From Albifimbria verrucaria (taxonomy: Eukaryota > Ascomycota > Sordariomycetes > Hypocreales > Stachybotryaceae), in contig JAHREC010000049.1 of assembly GCA_020081605.1 (NCBI GenBank), positions 4,509,784-4,573,783 of the forward strand: a stretch of DNA of 64,000 nucleotides, written 5' to 3'. Within the stretch, counting starts at the first letter, position 1. Each line of letters starts with the position of its first letter. Below the pieces are notes generated by a model. That model made no database searches and had not been told where the DNA came from. It saw only the letters and a program-made list of their open reading frames with translations. Below are positions 58,128 through 64,000 of the stretch, one piece after another. Made by a program: the position numbers and the translations under genes.

Positions 58128-59092
58128 ATGGCGAAGAAGAAGAGGACGGCAGCTCAGAAGGCGGCAGAAGCGGCAAGGACATTCGCAGAACAGGGAGCAA
58201 ACATGGAAATCGCATCTAATACGTCCTACGAAGAAACGCACGAGCGAGAAGAGCCCGTTTCGCCTCGCGAGGAGGGGGCTCAGCCTCCCAAAGGACACGA
58301 TGAAGGGTCACGGAGCAAGCGACGATAGAACTGCGAACGGCATCGATCAGAACGAAGACCGTATAGCGAGTATGGCTGCGTCGATGGCACGGGGTGAAGG
58401 TATGGGTCTGTATATGAGAGCTCGTCGTTTGAAGACCTAACCAAAGCCAGTGCCAGTGGGCCATGAAAGAAATTTCTAGGTCGAGCCTTCCTACCATTCC
58501 GCTTACAGTATGAGTTTTTCGGAACTGTGCGATGTATGATGGAAGAAGCATGCTTTTTATACGCCAAAGCAGTGTTGGCAGATACGCTAAAGGAGCGCGG
58601 ATGGGATTGCGCAGCGTCGGCTAATCTTGAATCGTGGGCGGTTCTATGGAAAGAGCATCGATACCGTTTCCCAGATGGATAAGCGACGAAGACTTCGAGG
58701 ATCTAATACAGGCAATGAACACCATACAAAAAATATCAGCGGAGCGTGAGGAAGTCGACGCGGGTGAAATGAGGCGTCTGTTAAAACAGAGCCATCGACT
58801 TCTAACCCTACTCGGACAAAATGGTTATGTTCCTTCTCTAGTATCGCTGTATCAAAGTGGGGAACGATGCCTGGTGAGGTTGCATGATGAGGTGGAAATT
58901 TGCTTCCTGCAGGGACTTGAAGACCTCAAGGGTATCGCAGCGCAGAAGATCAAGTTAGAAAAGGAGGAAGCGGTTATAAAGGCGGATATCGAAGAAAGCA
59001 TTAAAATATCTACGGCAACAGCAGCCCAGGAGTTAGACAAGGCTATACATGGAATCCGTATGGATCGGCTTTACCAGAAAAAAATAATATAA
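58128..59092 (+). CDS. Hypothetical charged protein next to RNase H (frameshifted)
   Basis: ATG 58128 gives MAKKKRTAAQKAAEAARTFA, a Lys/Ala helix, then an acidic, disordered stretch (EETHEREEPVSPREEGAQPP) and SDDRTANGIDQNEDRIASMA. In changing frames follow YESSSFEDLTKASASGP, GTVRCMMEEACFLYAKAVLA (about 58530-58575), SWAVLWKEHRYRFP, then ISDEDFEDLIQAMNTIQKIS and a long helical C-terminus (RRLLKQSHRLLTLLGQNGYV, GLEDLKGIAAQKIKLEKEEA) to 59092. Two to three one-base shifts (about 58315, 58400, 58675). Looks like a mostly helical, coiled-coil protein of about 310 residues. Family not recognised. Confidence 0.5.
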
Positions 59093-59099
59093 TAGTACT

Positions 59100-59340
59100 G
59101 TCACCCACTAGATTATATACAGTGGGGCATGGGGCTTAGGTAATCCTGCCGTTTAATTGACAAGAGCTAAGCTCGCTTTTTATTGTATTAATGTTAAGTT
59201 TCTTCAGCACTTTCCATTCTTGGGAGGTAGCAAACACTTAAGCGGCTGGGGGTTAAGGTTAGGTTGGGTTTATATACTCTAGGGCCGACTTAATGCTGCT
59301 TTCTTTTTCACTAAACACAACCAATGTATATCAGGCTATC
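59100..59340. other. Intergenic, telomere-like words
   Basis: Contains GGGGGTTAAGGTTAGGTTGGG (about 59247-59268), a degenerate telomere-like stretch, and otherwise no feature. Confidence 0.4.
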
Positions 59341-59344
59341 GTAG

Positions 59345-59824
59345 CTAATAGAAAATGTTGCTTAACAGGGAAATGTCTCCTGCAGCCGATGCCATCCACA
59401 TACTCCCCCAATCATGGCACTCCAAGCCACTACCAAGAGGAGTATCTACTAAACGATAAGATATAGCACCTTCCGGTTGCATTTGATCGTCGACTGCGAT
59501 TCTTATGCCACCTGGTAGATGGCCTTTGAGATTGACAATCTTCTCCTTTATGTCTGTATAATAAAGGGATGTGAGTTTGCATTTATGATCGAAAAGTGCA
59601 AACGTGCGATATTGTGTGAAGGTTGGATATGGTTTCCCCGTTGCCATATAGAGAGTACATTGCCCTTCCTCTGCAAAAGTGCAACGAGGCCAATTCCAGA
59701 CTGGGGTGCGCTGGTTAAGATGACCATGGACTTCGCCAGTTTGAGTTATCGGTGTGGCAATAGCGCCTAGGAGACTCAACGGGATAAAGGCAAGAGAAAG
59801 TATATATTTTAAAGATAGATGCAT
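59345..59824 (-). CDS. Secreted protein, effector candidate, intact
   Basis: ATG 59824 gives a signal peptide (MHLSLKYILSLAFIPLSLLG AIA) followed by TPITQTGEVHGHLNQRTP. The mature part, about 135 residues, has four Cys (WPRCTFAEEGQCTL, FDHKCKL, GLECHDW), fitting two disulfides. It includes a beta-rich stretch (TLYMATGKPYPTFTQYRTFA) and ends SAAGDISLLSNIFY. No frameshift. Family not recognised. It lies 4 kb from the telomere in a group of secreted-protein genes. Confidence 0.65.
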   Translation of the reverse strand: MHLSLKYILSLAFIPLSLLGAIATPITQTGEVHGHLNQRTPVWNWPRCTFAEEGQCTLYMATGKPYPTFTQYRTFALFDHKCKLTSLYYTDIKEKIVNLKGHLPGGIRIAVDDQMQPEGAISYRLVDTPLGSGLECHDWGSMWMASAAGDISLLSNIFY

Positions 59825-59969
59825 GTTTGTGATTTTCAACTATTCACAAGAGATGAATATAGGTAGCCTAAAGAAAAGATTAAGATTTAAAGTTCATAGA
59901 AATATTCAGAATCGTAGAGCTTACATATTTAAATATATATTATAAAGTATGGCTGCTATTTATGAATTC

Positions 59970-60330
59970 TTAATACTGATGGGAGAATTGTTCGTTGGTT
60001 AGAAAACACCAGACTGTAAATCGCCGTTTTTGTTCGGTGGCTTGCTGCGCCCTGATTACTACAGGGGTGTTAGAGCGTATCTTGCGCTGTTTGGAATCCT
60101 GTAACATATGCTTACCAACAAACCCACGCTTCTCAGCCTCATGATCCAGACAAGCCCCAGGAATTGGGGGCATGTCGGAGCAATCATATCTCGTACACGG
60201 AGCTGCGTATCATAAAACCGATGCTTCTCGCACACGCTGACAGCGGACCTTATTCTAACCGCATATCCCACAAGCTTCTGGATACTATTTATATGTTCCA
60301 GACCCCATCATCATACGAATCATTCACCGC
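59970..60330 (-). pseudogene. Fragmentary hypothetical gene
   Basis: Two overlapping minus-strand frames read like parts of one small protein: SIQKLVGYAVRIRSAVSVCE, KHRFYDTQLRVRD and then MPPIPGACLDHEAEKRGFVG, KHMLQDSKQRKIRS, RRFTVWCFLTNEQF. They join with a frame shift near 60180. No start with signal peptide can be set. Family unknown; may be a relic. Confidence 0.3.
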
Positions 60331-60594
60331 ATGACTTGTATATGGGGGTCTGCGGCCAACTCAAGACGGAGAAGCCACAAGCCACCAACAAAGATGCTAA
60401 AAAAGGGGAAAAGAATAAGCTGATAAGCGTTTGGTTCTGGATGGAGTAAGGTTAGCAATAAACTAACAGATAATTAATAGCTTAAAAGGGGACTGTATTT
60501 CCGCCATTATAATATAATAATATAATATTCGACTCCACGATATAAGAACGCTAGAAATCCTGCAATATTAACCAGCCTTTCTTACTATTGCATT

Positions 60595-61823
60595 ATGAGA
60601 GTATCGATTATTATCTTATGCTGGGCCCTTGTGCCAGATTATACTCTTGCTTCTATTCTTCAACCCCTGTCTAATGGCACTACATATAAGTCCATTTCCT
60701 CAGAGGGAAATGTGGCGAAAATAGGTACGAGTAAGGGTGCAGCTATTGGTATGTCTTGTTAAACTGGCATTCGTGAGGGACCCTGTTAATATATAGTAAT
60801 ATAGATATATTGGAGTCAAATACCACTCTCTCCGTTCAGAATCGGCCACGAAGTCGATTCGATTTTGGAATTGCATGGCCAATCAACATTGAAGTGGTGG
60901 CCGGAACCCCAGGCATGGGCTTTGGACTTTGGGAACTCGTTACATCTTGTCGGGCATACGCTAAGTCCGAAGATGTCGAGCAGAATAGGTACTCATGCAT
61001 TAAGGGTGCAGTATTCACGGTTCTGGCAGCTCTAGCCCTAAGAAGGGGTTATGGCGAGATGTCGATCGCCCTTGCCAAAAGCCTTGATACAAAAGCTAGG
61101 GTAACGGCAGGCGAATTACTTGGCGAGCTCGTGGAGATGCATGATTGGAACCTTGGGCCCAATGTAAGGAACCCCAATGAATTCCCGCGATCCGTTAAAC
61201 TCCATCGTCGAATGGAGGATATTTTAACGCAGCAACTTGGCCATGAAGTTCGGCATATTGGCATGTGGAACGAACCAAAGCTTAACCCACTCTCGAAGCG
61301 ACAAGAGAAGCAACACCCAGTCTTTGCACTTCAACATGGCAGTCAAGACCTCCATATCGCAATCATGGATATCGATCCAATCACTATGGAAAGACGTGTT
61401 AAATTAGGCTACGGCCCTGGACCACGAACAAAACTTAACGAGAGACGCCTTCAGAGCCGTGACGGGGTTGAGAAGATATATAATCAGCAATACTTCGACA
61501 GTGGCGGCCTGGATGCCAAGGCGATGATGAACAGCGAGATTAACGATCTGCCGGAGTTTAGCTATAAGAACTTAAGGTGGTTGTACGATGAAGTAGCTTG
61601 TTCTATCGAGATCCCTAGCGAGAACAGCGACTACAAAGGGTTTCAGTGGAATATACTGGATTACTATAATCGTTTAATTATGGCCCAAGGAGCTATTGCT
61701 GCGTTCGGGCCCTCAAAGGAGCAGGAATCAATCATAGGGTGGATTACTTATGGGTTCAACCTGAAATATCACGAGCAATGTATGGTCGGCGATGAATGGG
61801 GGCACCAGGTTCCATCTCGATAA
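60595..61823 (+). CDS. Secreted protein of about 390 residues, intact
   Basis: ATG 60595 gives a signal peptide (MRVSIIILCWALVPDYTLA). Exon 1 ends at 60748; intron 60749-60804 (GTATGT...ATATAG, 56 nt) continues as DILESNTTLSVQNRPRSRFD without a break to 61823. The mature protein has a Gly-rich hydrophobic stretch (IEVVAGTPGMGFGLWELVTS), an Ala-rich helix (GAVFTVLAALALRRGYGEMS), a basic middle (LGYGPGPRTKLNERRLQSRD) and a C-terminus WITYGFNLKYHEQCMVGDEW. Two Cys near the start (TSCRAY, RYSCIKG) may pair. I recognise no family. Upstream there is a TATA-like TATAATATAATAATATAATA stretch at about 60508. Its intact state contrasts with its damaged neighbours. Confidence 0.7.
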
Positions 61824-61829
61824 ATATCT

Positions 61830-62800
61830 TCATAATCAATATAGCATAAGCCGAAGAGAGGATAACTATAGCTATTACCTTTGACATAGAAATATAATAG
61901 GCACAGCGACAAAGATACAAATCCCTAAGGCACCTAATAAAAGACGGCCTGCTTCAAAAGACTCAGGCCGCCCCAGCCCACGACCATATAATTTAGGTAG
62001 ATAGGATAGGCCTTCCAGATATTCATCCCCTGCATGAATATAATTGAGCTCCAGCACCGAATAGCTTGAGCCCGGGTGGGAAGCCCCAAACACTCGTCAG
62101 ATTGAGTTCGAGCGTCAAGGTCTAGGGTACTGATCAGCTACTTCCCAGGCGAATGGGACCAATTAGGGCACTAAGACTCACTTGTCTCTGTAGAGTGGGC
62201 ATGTTTTGACGCCATTCTATGAATTGACGATGGATATATAAAAGAATATAATTTTAATGGTTTCTATAGTGAAGTGAACTCTTGAGCATTATGTTTAAGC
62301 TGATTAGGCCGAAGGTGCTATTCGGATGGGAGCCAACGGGCGGCATGATGAGAAAGTTGGTAAAGGGGCTGATGCATTAATTTATAGCGATCTATGGATT
62401 GACGTCCTGCGGCTTAGGTTACACAGCCTCAACAGGGGCTTTGGGGGTGATAACCAACAGGCTGTTGGTTCGTAGGAGGATACAGCAGGATAACCTGTGC
62501 TGGCGTTAGGCAGGAAAACGTGGGATGGATCAACTTAACGTCCGGTGGCCGATTTGCAGGATCAGGGTTATCGGCAGATTAGTCATGGTCCTATGGCCAG
62601 CGCTAACCGCTACGTTGTCGAACCGCTAACCGCCAACCTTAAAGCGTGAGGAAAGAGCAGCTATTAAGGTTACTCTGGTTAAAATGGCAGGTATACAAGG
62701 CATAGGGTGAAATAGTATTCTAACAGCTATCGGTAAGTGCTAGTTATGAGTGAAAAGGTTGATAGAAGCGAGCAGACCAAGCATATAGGGTAGGTAAATT
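61830..62800. other. Subtelomeric region without clear gene
   Basis: A 72-codon minus-strand frame at 61875-62093 ends in a hydrophobic helix (LLLGALGICIFVAVPIIFL) but has no other support. The rest shows no gene. Confidence 0.35.
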
Positions 62801-62801
62801 T

Positions 62802-62831
62802 CTGACCCTGACCCTAACCCTAACCCTGACC
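62802..62831. repeat. Interstitial telomere-like repeats (CCCTAA/CCCTGA)
   Basis: CTGACCCTGACCCTAACCCTAACCCTGACC, five units in the CCCTAA orientation, opposite to the terminal telomere. Confidence 0.85.
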
Positions 62832-63186
62832 TTGAGGATCTTTGGCCCTAGGGTCTGCAGAAGAAGTTTGGTTAAGGGTACAAAGAACAGGGTTGAAGGC
62901 CGAGGTGGGCCAGGGTTACTAGCTAAGGTTCTTGTTAGACTGAAAAGACGAAGAGTTTAAGAGAAGGTGGGTTAAGTTCTCTAATCACTGAGGAAGGAGG
63001 AGTTGTAGGAAGTTGTAGGAAGTTTTTCACAAGCTACTTTTTGCTGTCTGTTGTCTGTTGTCTGTTGTCTGCGGTTGAGTCTCCTAGTGTCACGCTGCCC
63101 TAGCTTGTCTAAGCGCTTCTCCCAGTTGCTTGTTGGTGCCTGTTTGTTCTCGCTATCTAGTCGCTGTTTTCTACTCTTTCTTGTCT

Positions 63187-63326
63187 ATCTTCTGTTCTCT
63201 GCTCTGTTCTCTGCTCTGTTCTCTGCTCTGTTCTCTGCTCTGTTCTCTGCTCTGTTCTCTGCTCTGTTCTCTGCTCTGTTCTCTGCTCTGTTCTCTGCTC
63301 TGTTCTCTGCTCTGTTCTCTGCTCTT
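63187..63326. repeat. 12-bp subtelomeric tandem repeat, about 11 copies
   Basis: The unit TCTGCTCTGTTC is repeated about eleven times, almost perfectly. Just before, at 63043-63071, CTGTTGT is repeated four times. The 12-bp unit stays in frame by its length and makes an artificial FSAL peptide; no gene is called. Confidence 0.95.
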
Positions 63327-63841
63327 TGTTCTTTACCTCCCGCTTTAGCCTGTTAACCTTTTCCCACCAGTCCTTTCTGTTCTAGATCGGTTGTCTGTTG
63401 TCGTCGCCTGCAACCTGCTTAGCTTTCTTTTCCGTTTGCTCTTTCTAAGTTGCTACTGTCCGCCAGGTGTGGTTGGCCATCTGCCGTCTGCTTTTTGCTT
63501 CAGGGTCTTTACTAAGCACTCTCGGCCTCTGCTGGTTACTACTTTGCTAGTCACTGGTTTCCACTTGTTTGAAGCCTAGAACCTTAAGGCTACCTGATCT
63601 TTCCTACCTGGGTGGTCTCCACTACGCGCTTACAAGTAACCGACTGTTTGCGTCTTTGCTTTTCGGTCTCCACTCGTTACCCTCTGGCGGTCCCTTGTTG
63701 CTGGTCGTTTAAGAAGGCCGAAGCCTACGACTTCTTACAAGGGCGAGAAGCAAACAACAGACAGTTAAAGGCGGCTACTAAACGGCAAAAAGCGGAAAAG
63801 TAGCGTGAAGAGAGTAGAAAGGGTGAAACTGCAGGCCTAAT

Positions 63842-63895
63842 CTTGGCCTTAACCCTACGCGTAACCCTACCCGTAGCCTTAGCCCTAACCCAACG
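63842..63895. repeat. Degenerate CCCTAA-type repeats before the telomere
   Basis: CTTAACCCTACGCGTAACCC and TACCCGTAGCCTTAGCCCTA are telomere-like words in the orientation opposite to the terminal array. Confidence 0.7.
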
Positions 63896-63899
63896 GAAA

Positions 63900-64000
63900 T
63901 TAGGGTTAGGGTTAGGGTTAGGGTTAGGGTTAGGGTTAGGGTTAGGGTTAGGAGTTAGGGTTAGGGTTAGGGTTAGGGTTAGGGTTAGGGTTAGGGTTAG
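63900..64000 (+). repeat. Telomere (TTAGGG)n
   Basis: About 17 units of TTAGGG reading 5'-3' to the window end, with one variant unit (TTAGGAG, about 63948). The G-rich strand ends at the right, so this is the right telomere and the window reaches a natural chromosome end. Confidence 0.97.

Noticed and set aside
63051..63356. Frame with about ten FSAL repeats as a repetitive membrane protein
   Set aside because: It is created by the 12-bp subtelomeric tandem repeat, which is open in more than one frame; no gene signals around it.
63612..63803. Small plus-strand frame beside the telomere
   Set aside because: Low-complexity subtelomeric DNA with no protein-like features beyond an open frame.

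Overview
The window is the right-hand end of a chromosome of a filamentous ascomycete (Pezizomycotina, probably a Sordariomycete; the genus cannot be fixed by eye). It ends in about 17 TTAGGG-type telomere units in the orientation of a right telomere. Genes carry short (50-70 nt) GT-AG introns. Gene families are typically fungal: HET, Zn2Cys6, ankyrin/F-box, pisatin-demethylase-like P450 and GT31. Gene islands alternate with very AT-rich, TA-dinucleotide-rich blocks that look like RIP-mutated repeats (about 1.4-2.1, 5.6-6.8, 14.9-18.7, 23.2-23.7 and 39.2-40.6 kb).

Layout. 0-4.7 kb: the end of an aldos-2-ulose dehydratase-like gene and a GH78 alpha-L-rhamnosidase. 7.3-8.2 kb: a dead serine carboxypeptidase. 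8.4-23.2 kb: a possible small biosynthetic cluster. It holds a fused oxygenase-like/cis-prenyltransferase gene, a P450, a dead and a live short-chain dehydrogenase (SDR), and a Zn2Cys6 regulator divergent from the live SDR; a 3.7 kb AT-rich block splits it. 23.7-36.6 kb: an F-box-like protein, a HET-domain protein, small hypothetical genes, a broken cupin gene, a CocE/NonD hydrolase and an F-box/ankyrin protein. 40.5-44.3 kb: a secreted low-complexity protein and an intact F-box/ankyrin paralogue. 44.4-45.5 kb: repeat relics, microsatellites and a small element with 36-bp inverted repeats. 46.1-52.8 kb: a tandem pair of large unknown genes, the first with a DGQHR (ParB-like) motif. 53.8-55.6 kb: a GT31-like glycosyltransferase. 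56-62 kb: three secreted-protein genes, a standalone RNase H and an unknown partner. 62-64 kb: subtelomeric repeats and the telomere.

Most promising: (1) an unbroken gene that, after removal of one 59-nt intron, fuses a DUF2236/mpaB-like domain to a cis-prenyltransferase with a bacterial-type C-terminus, suggesting one protein that makes or binds and oxidatively modifies a cis-polyprenyl chain; (2) the DGQHR gene with its very acidic ~1150-residue neighbour, which I cannot assign to any described system.

Caution: at least a dozen otherwise well-conserved genes are broken by single-base deletions, mostly in G/C runs. This pattern fits consensus sequencing error at least as well as real decay. 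Genes whose only damage is of this kind are called CDS; genes with nonsense codons or lost catalytic motifs are called pseudogenes.
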